Positions 1 through 6,944 of a stretch of DNA of 8,087 nt are shown piece by piece. This DNA comes from Bacteroidales bacterium (lineage in GTDB: Bacteria > Bacteroidota > Bacteroidia > Bacteroidales > UBA10428), in the NCBI GenBank assembly GCA_016926235.1, contig JAFGOZ010000441.1:1-8087 (forward strand), read 5' to 3'. The notes under the pieces were generated by a model. That model saw only the letters and a list, made by a program, of their open reading frames with translations, ran no database searches and was not told where the DNA came from. A program made the translations under genes and the position numbers. Numbering within the stretch: position 1 is the first letter of the stretch; each line of letters begins with the position of its first letter.

Positions 1-1388
1 ATAAGTTCTACTGATTTAAGACCTTCACAATTAATCCTTTCTGAACTTAATGAAGCAATATTAATTTCTTTTCGTCCTTGTTCCCATCCCAGCACTATTG
101 CGTAAAGCACTGAATTTTCTTTATTCCGGGTAAAGCGTATGTCGTTTGCCGTTCCCTGTACTGGCGCACCCATTACACCATGGGCAGCCCCCATCTTTGT
201 AGGGCCTTCTCCAAATTGTTCCCATGCCCGGGTGGAATATATGGCTTCAGCATATTTTTTAAGCCAGTCGCCCATTGCCAATAAAATATCTTTCTGTTCC
301 TGCGGTATGGTACCATCGGATTTGGGGGAAATATTGAGAATCATATTGCCGTTTTTGCTGATGCGGTCAATAAATGCATGGATGATTTGCTCTTTTGAGT
401 AATAGCCAATCCCTTCGGTATAGCACCAGCTCGAAGAACTTAGGGCATCATCGGTAAGCCAATAATTTTCGGTAATATCGGGAGGGCCGCCCCGCTCATA
501 ATCCAGCATGGCACACTTGCTGTTTAACCCGTCTTTGTATGTAGCAACAACTTCTTTGTCCCACTCAGCAGCACGGTTATAATAGTACGATAAAAACTCA
601 AGAAGGACAGGTTGTGAAATGAGGTGAAGGTTAAAATCCTGATAGATAATGTCAGGTTTATAAAAATCAATAATTTCTTTATGTTTTGCAAGCCAAAGTT
701 GTTCGTTCTTTTCCTTTTCCTGCTGCCCGTATAACATTTGCAATTTTGAATCAGTAGTTATAGGAACAGATGAATAATAGCCGGTAATGTTATAGGCGTG
801 GTGCATAGAGAGAAAAACTTTCATATCCTTTTTTCGGAACGCATCGGTAAACAGGCCAACCAAATCGAGCTCAGGCCCTAAATCCTTCGAGTTCCAGGGG
901 TTTACTTTACTTGCCCACAAAGAAAACCCATCATGGTGTTCAGCAACCGGGCCGGCAAATTTAGCTCCGGCATCGGCAAAAAGCTGCGCCCACTCATCGG
1001 GGTCGAACTGCCCTCCTTCGGATTTAAGCCTGGGGGCAAATTGTTTAAAATTTCCCTGTTTATCATTTGCACCCAAAATAAAATTGTGATACGGCCACTC
1101 TTCTATAGTACCATAGTTTGCAATATGATGTTTGTTTTCGATCGAACCCGGAATATACATGCTGCGCGGATACCATTCGTTGGCATATGCAGGGACTGAA
1201 TATACGCCCCAGTGGAAATAAATACCAAACTTGGCGTCTTTGAACCATTCGGGGGCAGGATTTGCTTTTTCTAACGATTCGAATGTTGGCTGGTATTTTT
1301 GAGCCAAACCCGAAATACTAACTGATAGTAATAGTATAAGGTTAATCTGTCTGAATGATTTACCTTTTATAAAAATATTAAAATTCAT
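1..1388 (-). CDS. Alpha-L-fucosidase, glycoside hydrolase family 29 (3' end beyond window)
   Basis: The frame is open from an ATG at 1388 to base 1, giving 462 codons with no stop, so the C-terminus is missing. Residues 1-29 form a Sec signal peptide (hydrophobic core about 15-28, likely cleavage after Ala29). The GH29 barrel follows, with FGIYFHWGVYS (His59) and AEHHDGFSLW (His151-His152-Asp153). Asp251 in PDIIYQDF is at the position of the family nucleophile. Glu298 in DYERGG is a candidate acid/base, but that residue varies in GH29. A C-terminal beta-sandwich begins near residue 385 and is cut by the edge. The family releases terminal alpha-L-fucose by a retaining mechanism; a periplasmic location is inferred. 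No Shine-Dalgarno is visible; the start is chosen because it precedes the signal peptide directly. It lies 338 bp downstream of the GH43 gene, so it may be the last operon member or have its own promoter. The family call is firm; substrate linkage is not known. Confidence 0.93.
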   Translation of the reverse strand, partial: MNFNIFIKGKSFRQINLILLLSVSISGLAQKYQPTFESLEKANPAPEWFKDAKFGIYFHWGVYSVPAYANEWYPRSMYIPGSIENKHHIANYGTIEEWPYHNFILGANDKQGNFKQFAPRLKSEGGQFDPDEWAQLFADAGAKFAGPVAEHHDGFSLWASKVNPWNSKDLGPELDLVGLFTDAFRKKDMKVFLSMHHAYNITGYYSSVPITTDSKLQMLYGQQEKEKNEQLWLAKHKEIIDFYKPDIIYQDFNLHLISQPVLLEFLSYYYNRAAEWDKEVVATYKDGLNSKCAMLDYERGGPPDITENYWLTDDALSSSSWCYTEGIGYYSKEQIIHAFIDRISKNGNMILNISPKSDGTIPQEQKDILLAMGDWLKKYAEAIYSTRAWEQFGEGPTKMGAAHGVMGAPVQGTANDIRFTRNKENSVLYAIVLGWEQGRKEINIASLSSERINCEGLKSVEL

Positions 1389-1540
1389 AATATAAATATT
1401 AAAAAATTATTTGATTATTTCAACCACAGTTGTTTTTAAATTTTTTAAAACCGGAATTATTACCCTGTCCAAAAATCTTAAGACTGAATAACAGTAATAT
1501 TCCAATTAATTCTACTTTGACAGATTACAAAATCAACCAG

Positions 1541-1568
1541 TTTTTGCCCTTAAACCCTAAAGGGAACT
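1541..1568 (-). repeat. Inner G-rich repeat copy 1 (minus orientation)
   Basis: Read on the minus strand this contains TCCCTTTAGGGTTTAAGGGC followed by a run of A. It is an inverted near-copy of the unit at 1587-1612, differing mainly by AA plus GGG where the other has GGGG. The CCCTTTAGGG part is a short self-complementary motif. From memory, similar CCCTTTAGGG/GGGG-type units are common in Bacteroidetes intergenic DNA, but this was not checked here. Confidence 0.7.
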
Positions 1569-1586
1569 GGTTAATTTTTCAGCATA

Positions 1587-1612
1587 CTCCCTTTAGGGTT
1601 TGGGGCAAAAAA
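1587..1612 (+). repeat. Inner G-rich repeat copy 2 (plus orientation)
   Basis: Read on the plus strand this contains TCCCTTTAGGGTTTGGGGC followed by a run of A, the inverted partner of the unit at 1541-1568. The two copies pair over about 23 bp. Paired inverted copies of a short palindromic unit are the arrangement seen in REP/BIME elements. Each strand carries too few G-tracts for a four-tract quadruplex within one copy. Confidence 0.7.
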
Positions 1613-1726
1613 GCTGAAAAATCATTAATATAAGCCAATCTGTCAAAGTAGAATTAATATTATATTAATGTTCTTATTCATATTATTTCTCCTTATTTAC
1701 TTAGATGTTCTTTAGTTTTCTAACGA

Positions 1727-3238
1727 TTATTTTATTCCTTTATATGTGAAGTTTTTAAATATTACATTCCCTTCGCCTATTGCGCAAAGCCCAATGCGTA
1801 AACTCATAAAACCACCCAGTACGTTATGGTGCAAAGATGAAACTTCAAGGGAATTTTCAATTTTAATCCATTTTTCACCATCGGTGCTGTAATACATATC
1901 AACGGTATGGTTAATATTCTTTAACCGAAGAAAAACATGGCTTTTGTGAACATTGGGTTCAGTTACAAATTGCCAACCATTAATATTGGCCAATATATTA
2001 TTGCCATCGGCCATTATTCCCGAATTATGGCTGTTGTTATAGAAAAGCAATAAAGCACCGGTAGCGGTGCCTTCGATAATCATTTCTACATCAACTGTAT
2101 ATGAATGATCGGAAGGAATACAAAGCAGGGGTGAACAATTGGAAGTAGAATTTCCTTTTGCTTTTAAGGTTAATGAATTGTTTGCCACATTAAAGCGGTT
2201 ATCATCGTATTCGCCAAAAAATTTCCAATGGGGTTTTAATGTTGTATCATCAAAATTATCGCTCAAAGTATAAGTTGAAGGTGATTCTGTTAGTATAGGT
2301 TTTTTAATGGGCTGGCTGGTTTTAATGTTGTCAGGTGTTATAAACCAACCATCAGCAGTCCATTCAACAGGTTGAAGCAGGGTTTGACGGCCAAAATTGT
2401 AAAACCCGTTTTCATAGCCATGAAATATCATCCACCAGTTTCCGTTCACATCATCAAATAATGTTCCATGTCCCTTTGACCACCACATTTCTGAACTTTC
2501 AAGTGTTCGTTCAACCGGATTATAAGGTGAATTCTCCCAAGGTCCAAAAGGGGTTTTTGACCTTGCAGAAATAATCATATGGCTTGTAGCCGGACCAGCA
2601 GTACCACCTTCGGCAACAGTTAAGTAATAGTAATCGCCACGCTTTGTAATTTTGGGCCCTTCCAGGCAAAAGCATTCTATTGTCCACTCGCGGGGGATTG
2701 GCCAACCATCGTAAACGTGAATTGTTTCTCCAATTACAGAAAGGCCATCTTCCGATAAAGGCACATAACCACCGTTGGCCGAATACAAATAACGATTCCC
2801 GTTTTCGTCAGTTACATGGCCGGGGTCAATGTTGTTAATTTTTAAATCGATGGGGTCACTCCACGGGCCTTCGACCGAATTGGCCCAAACCACATAAATT
2901 TTGTTGTTGGCCGGAAAATAGATATAATATTTACCGTTGTATTTTGCCAGATCAGGTGCCCAGACCGAACCCAGGTATTTATGAAGGGCATTGGTAACCG
3001 GCGACCAGTTAATCAGGTCGTTCGATTTCCAGATTAATAAACCCGGATAATACTCAAACGATGAGTGAACAATATAATAGGTGTCTCCGTCACGCAAAAT
3101 ACTTGGGTCAGGGTAATCGCCTGCAAATACAGGATTTAAATAATATCCGTCACCTTTGTTATTAATTTGGGTTTGATATTGGCTACTAACACAAATTGTA
3201 TACAGGAGCAACCAAAAGAAAATGATTTGCTTGTTCAT
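1727..3238 (-). CDS. Glycoside hydrolase family 43 enzyme with C-terminal beta-sandwich (beta-xylosidase / alpha-L-arabinofuranosidase type)
   Basis: This 503-residue protein has a signal peptide (residues 1 to about 19) and is probably periplasmic. Residues about 34-310 form the GH43 five-bladed propeller with all three catalytic carboxylates of this inverting family: base Asp44 (YPDPSIL), pKa-modulating Asp138 (NIDPG) and acid Glu193 (CLEGPKI). His257 (SKGHG) matches the conserved histidine near the active-site centre. Residues about 325-503 form a concanavalin-like C-terminal domain of the kind found in GH43 beta-xylosidases, where it can lend a loop to the active site. The family removes non-reducing xylose or arabinofuranose; sequence alone does not separate them. 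The start is 5 bp after the GH42 stop, so the genes are probably co-transcribed. It is clearly divergent from the other GH43 here, so the two probably differ in specificity. An adjacent cysteine pair (Cys189, Cys191) just before Glu193 is unusual. Confidence 0.92.
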   Translation of the reverse strand: MNKQIIFFWLLLYTICVSSQYQTQINNKGDGYYLNPVFAGDYPDPSILRDGDTYYIVHSSFEYYPGLLIWKSNDLINWSPVTNALHKYLGSVWAPDLAKYNGKYYIYFPANNKIYVVWANSVEGPWSDPIDLKINNIDPGHVTDENGNRYLYSANGGYVPLSEDGLSVIGETIHVYDGWPIPREWTIECFCLEGPKITKRGDYYYLTVAEGGTAGPATSHMIISARSKTPFGPWENSPYNPVERTLESSEMWWSKGHGTLFDDVNGNWWMIFHGYENGFYNFGRQTLLQPVEWTADGWFITPDNIKTSQPIKKPILTESPSTYTLSDNFDDTTLKPHWKFFGEYDDNRFNVANNSLTLKAKGNSTSNCSPLLCIPSDHSYTVDVEMIIEGTATGALLLFYNNSHNSGIMADGNNILANINGWQFVTEPNVHKSHVFLRLKNINHTVDMYYSTDGEKWIKIENSLEVSSLHHNVLGGFMSLRIGLCAIGEGNVIFKNFTYKGIK

Positions 3239-3243
3239 AATTG

Positions 3244-5292
3244 CTATTTAAATATTTCAATGAACTCAGGTTCGTATGGGGCAATAATAAAATTACCCTT
3301 ATAATTTTTATCAAACAAAATACTTCTCGATTGGCTGTTCATTTTAATTTCCTTAGGTTCGTCGCTTACATTCAAATACAAATAATGCTTGTCGTCAATC
3401 TGTCTTGCCATAATGCCTGAAGGCACATCAAGCCCTTTTTTAATGCCCAATTCATTAATTAAATCATCGAGTACACCTCCAATTACCTCACCTTTTGCTG
3501 GCAGTCCCACGTAAATGGCTTGTCCTTTGCCAAATTTGTTCAATGTTATTACAGGGTAATCCTTATCGAGGCTTGTAATAAAACCAATTTCTTGAGCACT
3601 TTTTAAATCAATAATATCAAAACGGGCCGATTCTGTTTCAACAGCTTTGTTTTTATAGGTTACTTCAAGTTTTTTGTCTTTGAAACCCTTCCGGGAAATT
3701 TCGTTCATGGGTTCGGTTTCCTCGAAACCTGCAATACGGATACCAAATACATCGCTCAACATTCCCGGCAGAGTTGTTTTAAATACCTGCCCTGTTGTAT
3801 CTACAATAGCCGAGTTGCTAGTCATGATAACTGTTCCGCCGTTTTTCACGTATTCACGTATTTTTTTTGCTGTAAGTTCGTCTATTACTGTAACCCCGGG
3901 GACAAATAAAAGCTTGTAATTGAGGGTACTTTGGGTAATTTCCAATATTTTACAATCCATATTCCTCCAGTAAAACATGTCCCAGCAGGCCTGTATTTGG
4001 TTATCGTGCTGTACCGGAAAAGAACTGCTTGCAATCTGGCTGGGGAATGAAAAAGCCAAACCAACTTCAGCCTGAACCTTATATGGAAAATACTTTTCAA
4101 TCTTTTTAAACTCCGTTGCAATCTGCTTGTATTCGTCATATTTACGGTTTGGAACGCCATCCCAGTCAATCATTCCCTGCAAATATTGTTCTTCTCCAGC
4201 CCACATACTTTGCCAGGTCCACCCGCAAACCATCTGGTTGCCATACATTAAAGATGCATAAGCCGATTTCCGGATTGAATTCGGAACTGCAGTCATGGTC
4301 GTAAACTCATTACACCAAAACGGGTTATCGCTTTCAAATTGTATCCGCTGTATTCCAAAAGATGCATTCATAACGCCCCAGTTAGTTATTAAGGAACTAC
4401 CCGGATAGAACCCGCACCCATGGCGGGTCATTTTACCAGAATAAGCAATTTTTGAATAATCAAAATATTTCATCCAGCTATAATACCAGGCATTGGTATT
4501 GGTTAAAGCATTGGGGGCGTTTTTGTTAACAATATCTAAAACTTTAAAAAGAATTTGGTTTACTTCATCGGAAACAAAAAGCCGAAAATCGAGAATTTTT
4601 TCAGGCGCACCGCCTTTGTAGCTGCCTGTAGGCAAACCTATTTCATTAAAGTTGTTAATCCGCCTCGACCAGCGATGTGTTGCCCATGCTTTATTAAGGT
4701 TATCAAGATTTTTATATTTAATTTTTAACCATTCAATAAACCTTAACCTTACCGATTCAGAGTATGAAATTGGCCCATCGCCCGATTCGTTATCAATGCC
4801 AAAAGCGAGCAATGCAGGATGGTTTGCATATCGTTTTGAAATAACATCGGTAAAACGGATAGCATATTTCTGGTAATTTGGGTCGCCCACATCGTCCATA
4901 TAGCGGTGGTTTGGGTAACGCACATTTCCATTTTCATCAACAACACTGATAGAAGGATACTTTTGGTGGAGCCATATCGGCGCAGGGCGAATAGCAATAT
5001 CGAGAATTACGCCAATCCCGGCTTCACGGAGCAAATCCATAACTTCATCAAACCATTCAAAATCAAACCGGCCATCTTCAGGCTCATAGCTGTCCCATGC
5101 CAAATGGCCAAGCCTGACTACATTCAACCCGGCTGCTTTCATCAAATCAATATCCGTTTTTATTTTTTGGATATTTTTATCGTCATGCGGGTGATAATTA
5201 GCTCCCACATAAAGTTTTTGTGCATTTGTAACAATGCCAAAAAAGGTAATAATTACTATTATTAATAGTCTTTTGTAAGGTTTTGCTTTCAT
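3244..5292 (-). CDS. Glycoside hydrolase family 42 beta-galactosidase-like enzyme, exported
   Basis: This 682-residue protein has the three-domain GH42 length. Residues 1-24 are a signal peptide (likely cleavage after Ala24, TNA/QK), so it is exported; many characterised GH42 enzymes are intracellular. The TIM barrel (about 26-400) has LNVVRLGHLAWDSYEPEDG, then acid/base Glu169 in FGIDNESG (the family usually reads NEYG), and Glu329 in FWCNEFTT at the nucleophile position. The GWTWQSMWAGEEQYLQGMID stretch is typical of the family. Residues about 405-600 match the GH42 trimerisation domain (amidotransferase-like fold, VPGVTVIDE...YVKNGGTVIM), and about 615-682 the small C-terminal domain. The family hydrolyses terminal beta-galactosides by a retaining mechanism; some members take alpha-L-arabinopyranosides. 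It sits 7 bp after one GH43 gene and 5 bp before the other, within an operon. The family call is firm; the substrate is inferred. Confidence 0.92.
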   Translation of the reverse strand: MKAKPYKRLLIIVIITFFGIVTNAQKLYVGANYHPHDDKNIQKIKTDIDLMKAAGLNVVRLGHLAWDSYEPEDGRFDFEWFDEVMDLLREAGIGVILDIAIRPAPIWLHQKYPSISVVDENGNVRYPNHRYMDDVGDPNYQKYAIRFTDVISKRYANHPALLAFGIDNESGDGPISYSESVRLRFIEWLKIKYKNLDNLNKAWATHRWSRRINNFNEIGLPTGSYKGGAPEKILDFRLFVSDEVNQILFKVLDIVNKNAPNALTNTNAWYYSWMKYFDYSKIAYSGKMTRHGCGFYPGSSLITNWGVMNASFGIQRIQFESDNPFWCNEFTTMTAVPNSIRKSAYASLMYGNQMVCGWTWQSMWAGEEQYLQGMIDWDGVPNRKYDEYKQIATEFKKIEKYFPYKVQAEVGLAFSFPSQIASSSFPVQHDNQIQACWDMFYWRNMDCKILEITQSTLNYKLLFVPGVTVIDELTAKKIREYVKNGGTVIMTSNSAIVDTTGQVFKTTLPGMLSDVFGIRIAGFEETEPMNEISRKGFKDKKLEVTYKNKAVETESARFDIIDLKSAQEIGFITSLDKDYPVITLNKFGKGQAIYVGLPAKGEVIGGVLDDLINELGIKKGLDVPSGIMARQIDDKHYLYLNVSDEPKEIKMNSQSRSILFDKNYKGNFIIAPYEPEFIEIFK

Positions 5293-5299
5293 TATTCAA

Positions 5300-6916
5300 T
5301 TATTTTATTGTCCATATATATGGAGGTAATACATCTTTTTCGTAATCGAACCATTCAAAATCGGCCGGATTGGTATTTACACTTCCATTACCAGTAGCAT
5401 ACATACCAATGTATGCGCCAATAAAACCGCCAATTATTTCGGTTGAGATATCTTTAGTCGGGGCGCTCCCAAGTTTAATTGCAGCTTTACCTTCTTCTTG
5501 GGCCCAAAATACATATTCAAGGTCTGTTGCGCTTATCCTTAATATAACATCCCCTTCTGGAACAAAAACATGGGTTAATTCAATGATTTTATTTTTAAGA
5601 AATTTTTTAAGGGCTACCATACGTTTTCCTTCGTATAATGTAATATACAGACTAAAGTAGTTTTCATCGTTGCCCCTTACCACCAAACCGGCTTCCTCAT
5701 TTTCGGAAACAGGTATGAAGTTAATTTTAGCTGAAGCCACCATATTAAAATCGGTTTGCCTTCTCCCTATAAAAGCCGGCGAATCTTTATCCGATAAATT
5801 CACTGCTGAACCTTTCAGCCTCAAAAAACCTGGTTTTTCAGTAAGCGACCAATCTGCATCGTATGGATTGCGGAGAAAATTCCATTGTAATCCGAGTTTT
5901 TCTCCATTGAAATCGTCGCGCACCGGTTCTTTTTCCCATATATGCTCAGGTAAGTTTGGGGCAAGGAATTCTTCCATCATAACCCCATTATTTCCTGCAA
6001 CAGGCCATCCATCATCAGTCCAGGTAACAGGGGCAAGAAAGGTTTCACGGCCTAAGTGGTGATATCTTCCCCCTTTTGGCCTGATACCCAGGCAAAACAA
6101 CCACCAGGTGCTATCTTTAATTTGCACCATATCGGCATGCCCAATTGCATGGAACAGTCTTTCAGGATGATTCATATTCGAAATTACCGGATTATAAGGA
6201 CTTGGCTCAAAAGGCCCATAAGGCGATTTGCTCCTCTGAATCACTTCACGGTGTTCATAACCAGTACCGCCTTCGGCAGACATCAGGTAATAATAATCAT
6301 TAATTTTATAAATATGAGGGCCTTCGGGTGATGAACCTCCTAAACCGGCAGCAATTAACCTTAGCGGGGTGATAAACTGTTTTAATAGAGGATCGTATGT
6401 CCCGACCATAAAACTGCCGTTATTGTCAGGACTTACCCAATACATGCTGTCGTTGGCAAACATAATGGATGGGTCAACATTCCAGTTGCCTACCCAAACA
6501 GGGTCAGACCAGGGACCGGCAGGATTGGTTGCCGTTACATAAAAAGCGCCTTGTGATCCTTGTCCTCCATAATTGGTGCAGGTAACGTAAAATATGCCGT
6601 TATTATACCGCATAGCAGGGGCATAATTTCCACCCGATGAACCAGCACCTCCCAAAGGACAATTTATTTTACTGTCTAATGCATGGCCAATTTGTTTCCA
6701 GTGGACCAAATCTTTACTATGGTAAACCGGAACACCCGGAAAATATTCAAAAGTAGAGGTTGCCAGATAATAATCATCGCCTACCCTGCAAATGCTCGGG
6801 TCAGGGTTCATGCCGGTAATGACAGGATTTTTATATGTTCTTTGTCCCGTTATTTTTCCAGCCATTATCACAAGAAAAAAGACAATAAATGTAAAGTATT
6901 TCATATTGATAAGCAT
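5300..6916 (-). CDS. Glycoside hydrolase family 43 enzyme with C-terminal beta-sandwich (resembles GH43 subfamily 12)
   Basis: This 538-residue protein starts with a signal peptide ending near Gly24-Gln25. A second in-frame ATG at 6904 (Met5) gives a cleaner signal peptide (MKYFTFIVFF...) and may be the true start; neither ATG has a Shine-Dalgarno. The propeller (about 27-320) has base Asp39 (MNPDPSI), modulator Asp148 (NVDPSI), acid Glu198 (SPEGPHIY) and His260 (AIGHADMV), so it should be active. Motifs such as AEGGTGYEH, GPFEPSPYNPV and LGRETFLAPVTW recall GH43_12 enzymes; that subfamily call is from memory. Residues about 332-538 form a concanavalin-like domain. Bacteroides GH43_12 members in xyloglucan loci are alpha-L-arabinofuranosidases, while others are called beta-xylosidases, so specificity is open. 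It follows the GH44-like gene by 28 bp and precedes GH42 by 7 bp, indicating co-transcription. Confidence 0.91.
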   Translation of the reverse strand: MLINMKYFTFIVFFLVIMAGKITGQRTYKNPVITGMNPDPSICRVGDDYYLATSTFEYFPGVPVYHSKDLVHWKQIGHALDSKINCPLGGAGSSGGNYAPAMRYNNGIFYVTCTNYGGQGSQGAFYVTATNPAGPWSDPVWVGNWNVDPSIMFANDSMYWVSPDNNGSFMVGTYDPLLKQFITPLRLIAAGLGGSSPEGPHIYKINDYYYLMSAEGGTGYEHREVIQRSKSPYGPFEPSPYNPVISNMNHPERLFHAIGHADMVQIKDSTWWLFCLGIRPKGGRYHHLGRETFLAPVTWTDDGWPVAGNNGVMMEEFLAPNLPEHIWEKEPVRDDFNGEKLGLQWNFLRNPYDADWSLTEKPGFLRLKGSAVNLSDKDSPAFIGRRQTDFNMVASAKINFIPVSENEEAGLVVRGNDENYFSLYITLYEGKRMVALKKFLKNKIIELTHVFVPEGDVILRISATDLEYVFWAQEEGKAAIKLGSAPTKDISTEIIGGFIGAYIGMYATGNGSVNTNPADFEWFDYEKDVLPPYIWTIK

Positions 6917-6944
6917 TTCTGTTATGGAGTTAAAACGTTATTTT

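Larger units (their letters stand above)
1505..1658. repeat. 154-bp palindromic intergenic element with 22-bp perfect inverted arms
   Basis: The arms 1505-1526 and 1637-1658 are perfect inverted complements (core TTCTACTTTGACAG). Inside, two folds compete. In one, 1541-1565 pairs with 1588-1611: 14 bp without a break, a 2x1 internal loop at 1550-1551/1602, then 9 bp. This makes the whole element one long hairpin. In the other, two hairpins form, 1535-1542/1565-1572 (8 bp) and 1574-1583/1613-1622 (10 bp), with mutually complementary loops. AATTAAT occurs at both outer ends (1504-1510, 1652-1658), but ATTAAT is itself palindromic, so a target duplication cannot be told from the arms. No meaningful ORF is present. 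It could be a MITE- or BIME-like mobile repeat or a structured RNA. The geometry is read directly from sequence; its nature is inferred. Confidence 0.85.
1389..1726. other. 338-bp intergenic gap between the GH43 and GH29 genes
   Basis: This is the only sizeable non-coding stretch in the window; other gene junctions are 5, 7 and 28 bp. Its middle (1505-1658) is a palindromic repeat, listed separately. The flanks 1389-1504 and 1659-1726 are very AT-rich and show no recognisable gene. I looked on the minus strand for the Bacteroidetes promoter motif TAnnTTTG with an upstream TTTG and found no good match. The closest is TACTTTG inside the repeat arm, one base short in spacing. No stem followed by a clear T-run was seen downstream of the GH43 stop, so neither a promoter for the fucosidase nor a terminator for the upstream genes can be asserted. 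Confidence 0.8.

Noticed and set aside
1511..1523. TTGACA-like or TAnnTTTG-like promoter within the repeat arm
   Set aside because: TACTTTG lacks one spacer base of the Bacteroidetes -7 element and no TTTG sits at the right upstream distance. TTGACA alone is not informative in this phylum.
1430..1633. Plus-strand 67-codon ORF in the intergenic gap
   Set aside because: It runs through the palindromic repeat, has no family resemblance and no ribosome binding site. It is an open frame by chance.
1505..1658. Integron attC site or Rho-independent terminator
   Set aside because: No integrase-type core sites or extrahelical-base asymmetry were recognised and no cassette ORF adjoins it. No T-run follows the stem on the minus strand.
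4906..5265. 119-codon plus-strand ORF
   Set aside because: It is antisense to the 5' part of the GH42 gene and has no recognisable protein features.
5670..6062. 130-codon plus-strand ORF
   Set aside because: It lies wholly antisense to a well-supported GH43 gene with an intact catalytic triad and shows no domain of its own.
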